DNA of 64,000 bases from Winslowiella toletana (GCF_017875465.1 NZ_JAGGMQ010000001.1:2604001-2668000), one strand, 5' to 3'; positions 44,094-57,824 are shown, counted from the first letter of the stretch. Numbers and translations: made by a program. The notes: a model not told the origin generated them from the letters alone.

Positions 44094-45425
44094 ATGGACT
44101 CACTGGTTACGCTCTATAAAGATCATATTTCTGTGCTGCAGCAGCGTGCGCAGCAACTGCTGGCTCGCTTTAAGCTTGACGCCATGCTGATCCATTCCGG
44201 GGAATTACTGACGGTCTTCCTTGATGATCACAGCTATCCCTTTAAAGTAAATCCGCAGTTCAAAGCCTGGGTGCCGGTAACGCAAGTGCCTAACTGCTGG
44301 CTGTGGGTGGATGGCGTCAACAAGCCAAAGCTGTGGTTCTATTCGCCGGTTGATTACTGGCATAACGTTGAACCGTTGCCGGACAGTTTCTGGACCGACG
44401 AAATCGAGATTATCCAGCTGAAAAACGCTGACGAGATTGCACAGCTGCTGCCCGCGCAGCGGCAGAATGTGGCCTATATTGGCCCGGCACCACAACGTGC
44501 AGCGCAGCTGGAGATTCAGTCTGACCGCGTCAATCCGCAGGGCGTACTGGATTATCTGCACTATCATCGTTCTTATAAAACCGATTACGAGCTGGCCTGT
44601 ATGCGCCAGGCGCAGAAGGTGGCAGTGCTGGGGCATCGTGCGGCGAAGGAAGCATTCCTCTCCGGTATGAGTGAATTTGATATCAATATCGCTTACCTGA
44701 CGGCGACCGGCCACCGCGATACCGATGTGCCCTATGGCAATATTATCGCGCTGAACGAACACGCGGCGGTGCTGCATTACACTCAGCTCCAGCATCAGGC
44801 GCCGGAACGGCAACTTAGCTTCCTGATCGATGCCGGTGCGGAATATAACGGTTATGCCGCGGATTTAACCCGTACTTATGCCGCGCAGGGCGATAGTCAG
44901 TTTGCGGAGCTGGTAAAAGATCTTAATGACGAAGAGCTGGCGCTGATTGATACGCTGAAGGCAGGGGTACGCTATACCGACTACCATGAGCAGATGCACC
45001 ATCGCATCGCCACACTTTTGCTGAAGCATCAACTGGTCAGCGGGCTTAGCGCCGAGGCGATGGTCAAAGAGAATCTGACCGGACCTTTCCTGCCGCACGG
45101 TCTGGGACATCCGCTGGGTCTGCAGGTACATGATGTTGCGGGCTTTATGCAGGATGACCACGGTACTCATCTGGCGGCGCCAGCGCAGTATCCTTATCTG
45201 CGCTGCACGCGTGTGCTGGAACCGCGTATGGTGCTGACTATCGAACCGGGCCTCTACTTTATCGAATCTTTGCTGGCCCCATGGCGTGCAGGCAAATTTA
45301 GTCAACACTTCGACTGGGATCGTATCGAGGCGCTGAAGCCGTATGGCGGCATTCGTATTGAAGACAATGTGGTGATTTACGACAATCGTATAGAAAATAT
45401 GACGCGTGATCTGAATCTTGCCTGA
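44094..45425 (+). CDS. pepQ: Xaa-Pro dipeptidase (prolidase) PepQ
   Basis: A 443-residue metallopeptidase (E. coli PepQ 443) cleaving dipeptides with C-terminal proline. The pita-bread domain ligands are visible: [19 protein letters not shown] (two Asp), [14 protein letters not shown] (His), TIEPGLYF (Glu) and [10 protein letters not shown] (Glu). The ribosome site is GGAGAGAAG, 4 bp before ATG. It diverges from fadB and overlaps yigZ by one base (TGATG). Confidence 0.96.
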   Translation: MDSLVTLYKDHISVLQQRAQQLLARFKLDAMLIHSGELLTVFLDDHSYPFKVNPQFKAWVPVTQVPNCWLWVDGVNKPKLWFYSPVDYWHNVEPLPDSFWTDEIEIIQLKNADEIAQLLPAQRQNVAYIGPAPQRAAQLEIQSDRVNPQGVLDYLHYHRSYKTDYELACMRQAQKVAVLGHRAAKEAFLSGMSEFDINIAYLTATGHRDTDVPYGNIIALNEHAAVLHYTQLQHQAPERQLSFLIDAGAEYNGYAADLTRTYAAQGDSQFAELVKDLNDEELALIDTLKAGVRYTDYHEQMHHRIATLLLKHQLVSGLSAEAMVKENLTGPFLPHGLGHPLGLQVHDVAGFMQDDHGTHLAAPAQYPYLRCTRVLEPRMVLTIEPGLYFIESLLAPWRAGKFSQHFDWDRIEALKPYGGIRIEDNVVIYDNRIENMTRDLNLA

Positions 45426-46042
45426 TGGATGCTTATGACATTCCCGCTGAGCCGCTAAGCGTCAGCGAGGAAACGATCAAAAAAAGCCGTTTTATTACGT
45501 TGCTGGCGCACACCGACGGTATTGAAGCGGCGCGTGCGTTTGTTCAGCAGGTTAAAAGTGACCATCCCTCCGCCCGGCATCACTGCTGGGCATGGGTGGC
45601 TGGCGCGCCCAATGATTCGCAGCAGCTGGGTTTCTCTGACGATGGTGAACCCTCCGGCACCGCAGGAAAACCGATGCTGGCGCAACTGATGGGAAACAAT
45701 ATCGGCGAAATCACCGCGGTGGTGGTGCGTTACTACGGTGGTATTCAGCTTGGCACCGGTGGGCTGGTCAAAGCCTATGGCGGCGGTGTTCAGCAGGGAT
45801 TAAAACAGCTGGCGCGGGTGCAGAAAGTGCCGATGCGCACTTTTGGCCTGTGCTGTGACTATGCGCAGCTGGGCGATATTGAACACATGATTCAGCGCTT
45901 TGATGGCAAGTTGCTGGACAGTGAATTTTCAGATGTGGTGACCCTCAGTCTGGCGCTGCCTTATGCGCAGATTGAGGGATTCACGCAAAATTTGTCAGAT
46001 TTTAGCCGGGGCTCGCTGCAGCTTATTCCGGTAAAACTATAA
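45425..46042 (+). CDS. yigZ: YigZ, IMPACT family protein
   Basis: A 205-residue protein (E. coli YigZ 204) of the IMPACT/UPF0029 family. The N-terminal domain has the signature FSDDGEPSGTAGKPML (about residues 70-85) followed by VVVRYYGGIQLGTGGLVKAYGGGVQQGL; the C-terminal ferredoxin-like domain starts near residue 140. The E. coli structure resembles a nucleic-acid or ribosome-binding fold, with unknown activity. It lies between pepQ and trkH with a one-base overlap. Confidence 0.92.
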   Translation: MDAYDIPAEPLSVSEETIKKSRFITLLAHTDGIEAARAFVQQVKSDHPSARHHCWAWVAGAPNDSQQLGFSDDGEPSGTAGKPMLAQLMGNNIGEITAVVVRYYGGIQLGTGGLVKAYGGGVQQGLKQLARVQKVPMRTFGLCCDYAQLGDIEHMIQRFDGKLLDSEFSDVVTLSLALPYAQIEGFTQNLSDFSRGSLQLIPVKL

Positions 46043-46078
46043 CTCTCATTCTATTTGTCAGGTTAAGGAAACGGCTGG

Positions 46079-47530
46079 ATGCATATTCGTGCCATTACCC
46101 GCATCGTCGGTTTGCTGGTCATTCTGTTTTCCGGAACGATGATTGTCCCCGGTTTGGTGGCGTTGATTTATCGCGATGGAGCAGGGCGCGCCTTCAGTCA
46201 GACGTTCTTTATGGCACTGATTATCGGCGCACTGCTGTGGTGGCCGAATCGTAAGCAGAAGAGCGAGTTAAAACCGCGTGAAGGCTTTCTGATTGTCGTG
46301 CTGTTCTGGACCGTGCTGGGCAGCGTGGGGGCGATGCCGTTTATCTTCTCCGAACAACCTAATCTGAGTATCACCGACGCGTTTTTTGAATCCTTTTCCG
46401 GTTTAACCACTACCGGGGCGACTACGCTGGTGGGGCTGGACTCATTGCCGAAAGCAATTCTGTTCTACCGCCAGATGTTGCAGTGGCTCGGTGGTATGGG
46501 GATCATTGTGCTGGCGGTGGCGATTCTGCCAATCCTTGGCGTCGGCGGCATGCAGCTGTATCGCGCGGAAATGCCCGGCCCATTAAAAGATAACAAGATG
46601 CGCCCGCGTATTGCGGAAACCGCCAAAACCCTGTGGCTGATCTATGTGTTGCTGACCGTGGCCTGTGCGCTGGCGCTGTGGCTTGCCGGAATGTCACTGT
46701 TCGACGCCATTGGCCATAGCTTCTCCACCATCGCCATTGGCGGCTTTTCTACGCATGATGCCAGCATCGGTTATTTTAACAGTCCCACCATTAACACCAT
46801 TATCGCCATTTTCCTGCTGATTTCCGGTTGTAACTACGGTTTGCACTTCTCGTTATTGAGTGGGCGTAACCTGCGTGTTTACTGGCGTGATCCTGAGTTC
46901 CGCATGTTTATCGGCGTGCAGCTGACGCTGGTAGTGGTCTGTACCCTGGTGCTGTGGTTCCATGATGTTTACCAGACCGGCATGCAAACCCTGAATCAGG
47001 CATTTTTCCAGGTGGTGTCGATGGCCACCACCGCCGGATTTACCACTGACAGTATCGCGCGCTGGCCGCTGTTTCTGCCGGTGCTGTTATTGTGTTCCGC
47101 CTTTATCGGTGGCTGCGCCGGTTCCACCGGTGGTGGTCTGAAAGTGATCCGTATTCTGCTGCTGTTTAAGCAGGGATCGCGTGAACTGAAAAGACTGGTG
47201 CACCCGAATGCGGTGTACACCATTAAGCTGGGCAATCGCGCACTACCGGAACGGATCCTCGAAGCGGTATGGGGATTCTTCTCCGCCTATGCGCTGGTGT
47301 TTATTCTCAGCATGCTGGCGATTATTGCCACCGGCGTCGATGATTTCTCTGCGTTTGCAGCGGTTGCGGCTACGCTTAATAACCTCGGCCCGGGCCTTGG
47401 AGTCGTTGCCGACAACTTCACGTCGATGAATGACGTGGCGAAATGGATTTTGATTGTCACGATGCTGTTTGGGCGTCTTGAAGTATTCACGCTGTTGGTG
47501 CTGTTTACCCCAACATTCTGGCGTGAATAA
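46079..47530 (+). CDS. trkH: Potassium uptake protein TrkH
   Basis: A 483-residue membrane protein (E. coli 483), the K+-conducting subunit of the Trk system. It has about ten membrane helices in four M1-P-M2 repeats. The four selectivity loops are visible: [39 protein letters not shown] and [11 protein letters not shown]. It works with the NAD/ATP-gating subunit TrkA. It is followed by hemG after 17 bp, so yigZ-trkH-hemG may share mRNA as in E. coli. Confidence 0.97.
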   Translation: MHIRAITRIVGLLVILFSGTMIVPGLVALIYRDGAGRAFSQTFFMALIIGALLWWPNRKQKSELKPREGFLIVVLFWTVLGSVGAMPFIFSEQPNLSITDAFFESFSGLTTTGATTLVGLDSLPKAILFYRQMLQWLGGMGIIVLAVAILPILGVGGMQLYRAEMPGPLKDNKMRPRIAETAKTLWLIYVLLTVACALALWLAGMSLFDAIGHSFSTIAIGGFSTHDASIGYFNSPTINTIIAIFLLISGCNYGLHFSLLSGRNLRVYWRDPEFRMFIGVQLTLVVVCTLVLWFHDVYQTGMQTLNQAFFQVVSMATTAGFTTDSIARWPLFLPVLLLCSAFIGGCAGSTGGGLKVIRILLLFKQGSRELKRLVHPNAVYTIKLGNRALPERILEAVWGFFSAYALVFILSMLAIIATGVDDFSAFAAVAATLNNLGPGLGVVADNFTSMNDVAKWILIVTMLFGRLEVFTLLVLFTPTFWRE

Positions 47531-47547
47531 AACCACGAGTAAAAACT

Positions 47548-48084
47548 ATGAAAGCGCTTATTCTTTTTTCCAGCCGTGAAGGCCAGACGCGTGAAATCGC
47601 CTCTTATATCGCTAACAGTATTAAAGAGGAGATGGAGTGTGATGTGTTTAATATTCTGCGGGTCGAACAGATCGACTGGTCGCAGTACGATCGCGTGTTG
47701 ATTGGTGGCTCCATCCACTATGGTCATTTCCATCCGGCGGTGGCGAAATTCGTTAAACGCCATCTGCATGAATTGCAGCAACGCTCCAGCGGCTTTTTCT
47801 GCGTTAACCTGACCGCACGCAAAGCAGATAAGCGGACGCCGCAAACCAACGCCTATATGCGTAAGTTCTTATTACAGTCGCCATGGCAGCCTGATTGTTG
47901 CGCGGTATTTGCCGGCGCGCTGCGCTATACGCGTTATCGCTGGTTTGATCGAGTGATGATTCAGCTGATTATGCGGATGACTGGTGGCGAAACCGATACC
48001 TCGAAAGAAGTGGAATATACCGACTGGACGCAAGTGGCTCGTTTTGCTCAGGAATTCGCTCATTTACCAGGCAAAACGCAGTAA
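47548..48084 (+). CDS. hemG: Menaquinone-dependent protoporphyrinogen oxidase HemG
   Basis: A 178-residue flavodoxin-like protein (E. coli HemG 181). The FMN-binding loop is [29 protein letters not shown] and [22 protein letters not shown] are also HemG features, the second being a likely membrane-associated insertion. It oxidises protoporphyrinogen IX using menaquinone or ubiquinone. It is the third type of heme gene in this window and lies upstream of an rrn operon, as in E. coli. Confidence 0.95.
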   Translation: MKALILFSSREGQTREIASYIANSIKEEMECDVFNILRVEQIDWSQYDRVLIGGSIHYGHFHPAVAKFVKRHLHELQQRSSGFFCVNLTARKADKRTPQTNAYMRKFLLQSPWQPDCCAVFAGALRYTRYRWFDRVMIQLIMRMTGGETDTSKEVEYTDWTQVARFAQEFAHLPGKTQ

Positions 48085-48139
48085 AAGCCCGCGCTTTGTC
48101 GAAAATTACGTCGCTCAGTCATTTTTTTATAATAAACAC

Positions 48140-48167
48140 TTGTCACCCGCCAGAAATTCCCTATACT
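48140..48167 (+). promoter_or_regulatory. rrn P1 promoter
   Basis: TTGTCA (48140-48145) and TATACT (48162-48167) are 16 bp apart, followed by a GCGCCTCCACTGACACGG-type discriminator. The AT-rich stretch before it (around 48120-48139) fits an UP element. This layout matches E. coli rrn P1 promoters, which respond to growth rate, ppGpp and initiating NTP. Confidence 0.9.
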
Positions 48168-48274
48168 GCGCCTCCACTGACACGGAACAACGGCTTACAC
48201 AGCGCGGTGTCGGGAGGTTCGGGAAGCGAGTTAATCGGTTCTGAACCGCCGGAGAAAAACTTCTGAAAACGGGG

Positions 48275-48302
48275 TTGACTCTGAGGGAGGAAAGCGTAAT
48301 AT
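48275..48302 (+). promoter_or_regulatory. rrn P2 promoter
   Basis: TTGACT and TAATAT are 16 bp apart, in the same sequence context (GGGAGGAAAGCG between them) as E. coli rrn P2. It lies about 135 bp downstream of P1. Confidence 0.88.
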
Positions 48303-48341
48303 ACGCCACCTCGCAGCAGCAGACGAAGTCGCTAATTGCAC

Positions 48342-48358
48342 TGCTCTTTAACAATTTA
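48342..48358 (+). promoter_or_regulatory. rrn leader boxA antitermination site
   Basis: TGCTCTTTAACAATTTA is the canonical rrn boxA for the NusB/NusE antitermination complex. Downstream, CAGACAATCTGTGTGGGCAC (48360-48379) is perfectly complementary to 50065-50084 and forms the RNase III processing stalk around 16S rRNA. Confidence 0.92.
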
Positions 48359-48498
48359 TCAGACAATCTGTGTGGGCACTCGCAGGGTTGATATCGCAAA
48401 CCATCCCCGGATGGAAAAAATTTGAAATATCAAGTCTCAAGAGTGACTACTATATTCATTACGAATAACAGTTTTAATTCTTTGAGCATCAAGCTTTT

Positions 48499-50041
<1,543 letters not shown>

Positions 50042-50114
50042 CCTATGTGAAGATGCCCCGCGCAGTGCCCACACAGATTGTCTGATGAAAGTAACGAGCA
50101 GAAAAAACCTCTAC

Positions 50115-50191
<77 letters not shown>

Positions 50192-50341
50192 AATTTGTAT
50201 TCATGCTGCGTTATGCACTCGGTCGTTTACCAGAGTAAACTTCCCTCCTGCATGCCTTGCCTGAATCCAAATTAACATTCGTGTTCTTAAACGGATGTGA
50301 CTCCTGGTGAGTGGTAGTAAAGGTCTCTGCAGTAACTGTAT

Positions 50342-50417
50342 GGGGCTATAGCTCAGCTGGGAGAGCGCCTGCCTTGCACGCAGGAGGTCAGCGGTTCGAT
50401 CCCGCTTAGCTCCACCA
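50342..50417 (+). tRNA. alaT: tRNA-Ala (TGC)
   Basis: A 76 nt cloverleaf beginning GGGGCTATAGCTCAGCTG and ending AGCTCCACCA with encoded CCA. The anticodon is TGC in CCTTGCACGC. It follows tRNA-Ile by 150 bp in the spacer. Confidence 0.98.
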
Positions 50418-50616
50418 TACCGTTACTAAAAAATACTTCAGAGCACACCGGCAACGGTATGCTGCGAAGTATTATGCTCTTTAAAAATCCGGAACAAGCT
50501 GAAAATTGAAACGATATGTCGTCTCATTTCTCCGTAATAAGAAATGAAGCACGATATATTCGAGTCTCTCAAATGCTTGCAGCTCTGAAGAGTCGAAAGA
50601 CACTTCCGGGTTGTGA

Positions 50617-53524
<2,908 letters not shown>

Positions 53525-53605
53525 ACAACACCAGAAGTGTTTTGGTGAGCGTTATGAGAGACGCGAAAATTTTCAGCTTTGTTCCCCGGATACAAGAATC
53601 TGCAT

Positions 53606-53725
53606 AAACGAAAGATTTTGTGCTGAAGCAAGGCGGCAAACGAGACGGCATGAAGGAGCATACAGAAGTATGTGACTGAGTGACGCGAGAGCGGCCAACG
53701 CAGCAGCAGCGCAAAAGATTCGTTT
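53606..53725. repeat. Degenerate ERIC-like element in the 23S-5S spacer
   Basis: Within 53621-53716, CAAGGCGGCAA, GGAGCATAC, GTATGTGACT and GGCCAACGC align in order with the reverse strand of the ERIC element at 35328. The outer 20 bp at each end (AAACGAAAGATTTTG and CAAAAGATTCGTTT) are imperfect inverted repeats, giving a 120 bp element close to ERIC length. I judge it a diverged ERIC. It lies after the 23S processing stalk and before 5S. Confidence 0.6.
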
Positions 53726-53739
53726 AGTGCCCAAGAATT

Positions 53740-53859
53740 TGCCTGGCGGCTTTAGCGCGGTGGTCCCACCTGACCCCATGCCGAACTCAGAAGTGAAACG
53801 CCGTAGCGCCGATGGTAGTGTGGGGTCTCCCCATGCGAGAGTAGGGAACTGCCAGGCAT
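53740..53859 (+). rRNA. rrf: 5S ribosomal RNA
   Basis: A 120 nt 5S rRNA beginning TGCCTGGCGGCTTTAGCGCG and ending GAACTGCCAGGCAT, with its terminal helix complementary. It is the last gene of the operon. Confidence 0.98.
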
Positions 53860-53872
53860 CAAATAAAGCGAT

Positions 53873-53902
53873 AACCCTTATGCGAAAGCATAAGGGTTTT
53901 TT
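53873..53902 (+). terminator. rrn operon intrinsic terminator
   Basis: AACCCTTATGC-GAAA-GCATAAGGGTT forms an 11 bp stem with a GAAA tetraloop, followed by a T6 run. It lies 13 bp after the 5S gene. Confidence 0.95.
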
Positions 53903-54005
53903 GCGTTTGTATGTCACTAAACCTGCCACAATCCTCGCCTTTTATGCAACGAAGGCATCAACAATCGGGTAAACTGTGCGCAGATAAATCAGTAAAGGCA
54001 CAGTC

Positions 54006-55043
54006 ATGTCCCGCGATACCCATTCATTAAAGTCCTTTAATACGTTCGGAATTGACGCCAGCGCGCAACAAATCACCATCGCCGAGACGGTGGCAGAGTT
54101 GTCTGAAGCATGGGAAGCGAGCCAGAAGGCGCAACTTCCTTTTCTGCTGCTGGGCGAAGGTAGTAATGTTCTCTTCCTTGAAAACTATACCGGCGTTGTG
54201 GTGGTCAACCGGCTTAAAGGCATCAAAGTTACCGAGGATGATGATGCATGGTATCTGCATGTCGGCGCTGGTGAAAACTGGCATGGGCTGGTCGAGTACA
54301 GCCTGAAAAATGGCTTCTCAGGTTTAGAAAACCTTGCCCTGATCCCTGGTTGCGTGGGGTCGGCGCCGATCCAGAATATCGGAGCTTATGGTGTAGAACT
54401 GAATCAGGTCTGCGATTACGTTGATGTTCTCAATCTGCGAAGTGGAGAGATTGAACATATTTACGCGGCAGAATGCCAGTTTGGCTATCGCGACAGCGTA
54501 TTTAAACACCATTATCGTGATGGCTATGCCATTGTTGCGGTGGGTTTGCGCCTGAATAAGGTCTGGCAGCCAGTGATGACCTACGGTGAATTAACCAAAC
54601 TGGATCCGGCTACGGTAACGCCGCAGGAAATTTTTGATGGTGTATGTCAGATGCGCCGTAGCAAACTCCCCGATCCGCAGGTAACCGGCAATGCCGGCAG
54701 TTTTTTCAAAAATCCGGTGGTGAGCGCTGAGCAGGCTGCAACGATAGCCAGCGAGTTTCCCAATATTCCGCAGTATTTACAGACCACTGGCCAGGTAAAA
54801 CTGGCGGCGGGTTGGTTAATCGACCAGTGTGCGCTTAAAGGTTACAGTAACGGCGGCGCTGCGGTTCACCGTCAGCAGGCGTTGGTGATAATTAATCAAC
54901 AGAATGCCACCGGCCAGGATATTGTCTCGCTGGCGCATGAAATTCGCCAGCGTGTCGGTGAGAAATTTAATGTCTGGCTCGAGCCTGAAGTGCGCTTTAT
55001 GGGCGCCACAGGCGAAAAAGATGCTGTCGAGGTGATTGCATGA
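54006..55043 (+). CDS. murB: UDP-N-acetylenolpyruvoylglucosamine reductase MurB
   Basis: A 345-residue FAD enzyme (E. coli MurB 342, type I). It reduces UDP-GlcNAc enolpyruvate to UDP-MurNAc with NADPH. FAD-binding segments LGEGSNVLF and [20 protein letters not shown] are conserved; the catalytic Ser is in [11 protein letters not shown] and the catalytic Glu in EPEVRFMG. The frame closes in an ATGA overlap with birA. ATG 54006 follows AAGGCACAGTC. Confidence 0.97.
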   Translation: MSRDTHSLKSFNTFGIDASAQQITIAETVAELSEAWEASQKAQLPFLLLGEGSNVLFLENYTGVVVVNRLKGIKVTEDDDAWYLHVGAGENWHGLVEYSLKNGFSGLENLALIPGCVGSAPIQNIGAYGVELNQVCDYVDVLNLRSGEIEHIYAAECQFGYRDSVFKHHYRDGYAIVAVGLRLNKVWQPVMTYGELTKLDPATVTPQEIFDGVCQMRRSKLPDPQVTGNAGSFFKNPVVSAEQAATIASEFPNIPQYLQTTGQVKLAAGWLIDQCALKGYSNGGAAVHRQQALVIINQQNATGQDIVSLAHEIRQRVGEKFNVWLEPEVRFMGATGEKDAVEVIA

Positions 55044-56002
55044 AAGATAATACTGTCCCCCTGGCTCTGGTCAGCATCTTAGCTGATGGCGAGTTTCACT
55101 CAGGTGAACATCTTGGCGAAACTCTGGGCATGAGCCGCGCGGCCATCAATAAGCATATTCAGACCTTAAAAGACTGGGGGCTGGATGTTTTTACGGTGAC
55201 AGGAAAAGGTTACAGCCTTTCTGCGCCACTCCAGTTATTGAATGAAGAGAGCATAGCCCGGCAGTTAGATCAGAACCGTGTCGCGGTTATTCCGGTAATT
55301 GATTCTACTAATCAGTACCTGATGGATCGCATGGACTCCCTGCAGTCGGGTGATGCCTGCGTTGCCGAATACCAGCAGGCCGGACGCGGACGTCGTGGAC
55401 GTCAGTGGTTCTCGCCGTTCGGTTCCAACCTCTACTTATCGATGTACTGGCGTCTGGAGCAGGGGCCTGCAGCGGCAATGGGGCTGAGCCTGGTTATCGG
55501 TATTGTGATGGCGGAAGTCCTGAAAGAGCTGGGCGCTGCCGGGGTCAAAGTAAAATGGCCTAATGATATCTATCTGCAGGATCGCAAACTGGCCGGTATC
55601 CTGGTTGAACTGACTGGTAAAACCGGTGATGCCGCACAACTCGTGATTGGGGCGGGCCTTAATCTGGCAATGCGCTCAGCAGATGCCGCGGTAGTCAATC
55701 AAGGCTGGATCACGTTGCAGGAGGCCGGGATCAATATTGATCGTAATGTACTCACTGCGTTATTAGTTAATAAAATGCGCCATACGCTGCTGGAATTTGA
55801 ACGCGATGGCCTGACGCCATTTATTGAGCGCTGGTCAGTGCTGGATAATTATCTCAATCGCCCGGTGAAATTGCTGATTGGCGATCGTGAGGTTCTGGGG
55901 ATCGCCCGCGGTATTGATCAGCAGGGAGCCCTGTTACTGGAACAGGATGGCGTCATCAAAGCCTGGGTTGGCGGAGAGATCTCTCTCCGACCACAGCAAT
56001 AA
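55040..56002 (+). CDS. birA: Bifunctional biotin-protein ligase / bio operon repressor BirA
   Basis: A 320-residue protein (E. coli BirA 321). The N-terminal winged helix (about residues 8-62: [37 protein letters not shown]) binds bioO. The central ligase domain has [14 protein letters not shown] (biotinyl-5'-AMP binding, about 116-129) and [19 protein letters not shown]; the C-terminal SH3-like domain starts near 270. It biotinylates the carboxyl-carrier protein of acetyl-CoA carboxylase. It overlaps murB by four bases. Confidence 0.97.
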   Translation: MKDNTVPLALVSILADGEFHSGEHLGETLGMSRAAINKHIQTLKDWGLDVFTVTGKGYSLSAPLQLLNEESIARQLDQNRVAVIPVIDSTNQYLMDRMDSLQSGDACVAEYQQAGRGRRGRQWFSPFGSNLYLSMYWRLEQGPAAAMGLSLVIGIVMAEVLKELGAAGVKVKWPNDIYLQDRKLAGILVELTGKTGDAAQLVIGAGLNLAMRSADAAVVNQGWITLQEAGINIDRNVLTALLVNKMRHTLLEFERDGLTPFIERWSVLDNYLNRPVKLLIGDREVLGIARGIDQQGALLLEQDGVIKAWVGGEISLRPQQ

Positions 56003-56015
56003 TATCGATTCCGCT

Positions 56016-56033
56016 GGAGGCTTTAATGCCTCC
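56016..56033. terminator. Hairpin after birA
   Basis: GGAGGC-TTTAAT-GCCTCC is a 6 bp stem 13 bp after the birA stop; a second weak repeat GGCT...AAGCC follows at 56034-56050. No clear T-run is present. It marks the boundary between core genes and the fimbrial cluster. Confidence 0.5.
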
Positions 56034-56059
56034 GGCTAAATTAAAGCCGACGACATCTC

Positions 56060-56440
56060 TTATTCCCCCGCCGGTGATGAAGCCGTCTCATTTTGCGCAA
56101 TATACCATCGCAGCGAGTTCGATATCGGGGTTGGAGCGACAATAACTCTATTTTGATCAACAAGCTTTAGCAACAGACTGCGGGTTTGATAGATTCCCAT
56201 GTCACAATCTTCAGCGAGAACTCTGGTGCTAACCCATTCATTAAACTCTGGCGGTGGTTGCTGCTGGCAACGTCTGTGCAGGGCATAATATAGCTCTTCC
56301 AGCAGGATAATACGTTTTCTCTCTCTGCTTGTTGTCGCGCTAGCCACGCGCTTTTTTTTCTCTGACCAGCTAATGGCATCTTCTGTCTGTAATAGCAGGT
56401 CAGAAGCCTGAGGCTGTAAAGGTAAATTTCCATTTCTCAT
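56060..56440 (-). CDS. Small winged-helix regulator of the fimbrial cluster (PapI/FaeA or CaiF/GrlA-like)
   Basis: A 126-residue protein with GGAG ahead of its ATG. The first 60 residues are basic and low in structure (SEKKKRVASATTSRERKR). A winged-helix follows: FNEWVSTRVLAEDCDMGIYQTRSLLLKLVDQNRVIVAPTPISNSLRWYIAQ (about residues 65-115), in which STRVLAEDCDMGIYQTRSLLLKL is the helix-turn-helix and RWYI the wing end. This resembles the small PapI/FaeA-type fimbrial regulators and also CaiF/GrlA proteins; I cannot choose. It is divergent from the pilin operon across 549 bp, the usual place for a fimbrial regulator. Confidence 0.6.
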   Translation of the reverse strand: MRNGNLPLQPQASDLLLQTEDAISWSEKKKRVASATTSRERKRIILLEELYYALHRRCQQQPPPEFNEWVSTRVLAEDCDMGIYQTRSLLLKLVDQNRVIVAPTPISNSLRWYIAQNETASSPAGE

Positions 56441-56814
56441 AAATAGCGAACTCCTTATCCAATGAACTAGTAGAGATACGAATCAAGACAGTTCTTATAA
56501 ATCCCTTTCAACAATTACTTATGATGACACCAGCCTTTGCAAAGAGCGGGTGTGGGCGATATTGTAGACTGTAAACGGTTTTGATGAACTAATATTTTTA
56601 TTAAAGTAAATTGATCAGGATTTCATGCTAATATAATTATATTTGCGACTTCTTGTATCGTAATTAATTAAAAACTTAAATTTAATAAGTGAAAAGTTTT
56701 GTATTTTCCAGGCGTAAAGAAAATTCTTTTAAAATCTTATCCTTCTTTGTAAGGTTTGCCTGACAGATTTAGGTGAATGATATGAGGAGTAAATAATAGT
56801 TTGTTAATTGTTTT

Positions 56815-56840
56815 ACTGCTTAGTATTAAGCAGTGTTTTT
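56815..56840 (+). terminator. Intrinsic-terminator-like hairpin in the pilin leader
   Basis: ACTGCTTA-GTAT-TAAGCAGT is a perfect 8 bp stem with a 4-base loop followed by GTTTTT. It lies about 150 bp before the pilin start. If the transcript begins upstream of it, it could attenuate the operon. Confidence 0.55.
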
Positions 56841-56917
56841 ATTAGTGGAATCTAAAAATTGCAGAGGATTTTTCTGCGGATTTATGTCACACAACTACGC
56901 AATAAAATAAATCTGTT

Positions 56918-56947
56918 TTGTCATTATTTTCAAAAGCAAAACATACT
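56918..56947 (+). promoter_or_regulatory. Candidate sigma-70 promoter of the pilin operon
   Basis: TTGTCA (56918-56923) and CATACT (56942-56947) are separated by 18 bp, about 42 bp before the pilin ATG. The -10 is weak (4 of 6). It lies downstream of the hairpin at 56815, so initiation here would bypass that hairpin. Confidence 0.4.
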
Positions 56948-56989
56948 TTTTATGAATAATGGAATTACTTTACAAAGGAAAGAGAAGTA

Positions 56990-57523
56990 ATGAAATTCAG
57001 AGAAAAAACGGTGGCCGCAATCATGATAATGGGTTATGTCTTTGCCGCTAATGCCGCAGATTCGGGTCATGGCACTGTGACTTTTCAGGGCGCCATTATT
57101 GATGCGCCCTGCTCAATCAATCCGGATAGCATCGATCAAACTATCAACCTTGGACAAATTTCGGCGGCAGCACTGTCAGCCAGCGGTAAGACTGGATCCT
57201 CAATACCCCGTCCTTTCCAGATCAAGCTGGAAAACTGCACTACGGCAACATTAAGTACAGTACAGACTAAATTCACTGGTGCTGCATCAGCCTATGATAA
57301 AGACAGCCTGGCGCTTAGCGGCAGCGCAAGCGGGGCGAGTATTGTCATGCTCGATGGCAGCAATGAGAAAGTGAAACTGAATGTCGCCACCACGCCTCAG
57401 ACTCTGCAGGATGGACACAATACGTTGAACTTTAATGCCTATTTGCAAGGCGGCGGTAGTTCCGCAACTATTGTGCCTGGCGAATTCAACAGTATCACGA
57501 ATTTCACCCTCGCTTATCAGTAA
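56990..57523 (+). CDS. Major fimbrial subunit (type 1/P-type pilin)
   Basis: A 177-residue pilin precursor. A signal peptide ends around Ala22 (VFAANA-AD). The mature chain starts with an alternating hydrophobic donor strand (GHGTVTFQGAIIDA), has the disulfide pair APCSIN and LENCTTA, and ends with the penultimate-aromatic beta strand FTLAYQ. This is the FimA/PapA/MrpA-type pilin. Strong ribosome site AAGGAAAGAGAAG precedes ATG 56990. It is the first gene of the cluster and precedes a strong hairpin, so it should be expressed above the later genes. Confidence 0.92.
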   Translation: MKFREKTVAAIMIMGYVFAANAADSGHGTVTFQGAIIDAPCSINPDSIDQTINLGQISAAALSASGKTGSSIPRPFQIKLENCTTATLSTVQTKFTGAASAYDKDSLALSGSASGASIVMLDGSNEKVKLNVATTPQTLQDGHNTLNFNAYLQGGGSSATIVPGEFNSITNFTLAYQ

Positions 57524-57527
57524 GCCA

Positions 57528-57563
57528 GAAAAGACATATGGGGAGATCTCCATATGTCTTTTC
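57528..57563 (+). terminator. Perfect 14 bp hairpin between pilin and usher genes
   Basis: GAAAAGACATATGG (57528-57541) and CCATATGTCTTTTC (57550-57563) pair perfectly around an 8-base loop, four bases after the pilin stop codon. The T run is CTTTTC. Such structures protect the pilin mRNA from 3' decay or give partial termination, producing an excess of pilin over usher. Confidence 0.75.
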
Positions 57564-57824
57564 ATGTTGTCAGGCGGATGAATTACAGACGTAATTCATC
57601 TGTAATGAGAATTTCTCTGACGCTAATGAATTTTACTCTGTCAGGATTATCAGGCGCGAATTGCGCCAGAAAACGATGGGCATGTAGCACGCCAGGGAGA
57701 GCACGCGTATTCAGAGGCGCTGTGTATTCTTATTTCAGCGCAGGCTGAACAGGATCTGAGAATGAGATGATAACAGCAGAACCGTTCAGGCTTGATAACG
57801 ACTAAAAACAAGTAGTTATTAAAA
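57564..57824. other. Pilin-usher intergenic spacer with possible minus-strand remnant
   Basis: The 261 bp after the hairpin carry no gene I can support. On the minus strand, codons ending at the TAA at 57583-57585 read in-frame for about 47 residues in a protein-like way (LPGVLHAHRFLAQF, then DRVKFISVREILI), interrupted by a stop further upstream. This may be a decayed gene end. I do not recognise it. Confidence 0.3.

Larger units (their letters stand above)
56441..56989. promoter_or_regulatory. AT-rich control region of the fimbrial operon
   Basis: The 549 bp between the regulator and the major pilin contain no ORF I accept, only a tiny ATGAGGAGTAAATAA near 56782. The sequence is much richer in A and T than the flanking genes, the composition favoured by H-NS. 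Only one GATC (near 56613) is present, which argues against a PapI/Dam-type methylation switch. It holds a hairpin (56815-56840) and a candidate promoter (56918-56947). Confidence 0.6.

Noticed and set aside
56441..56989. Pap-type phase-variable switch with paired GATC sites or an invertible element
   Set aside because: Only one GATC is present and no inverted-repeat-flanked promoter segment or FimB/FimE-like recombinase was found in the window.
57554..57748. 64-codon plus-strand ORF between pilin and usher
   Set aside because: No pilin signature, signal peptide or ribosome site of note; it overlaps the hairpin and looks accidental.
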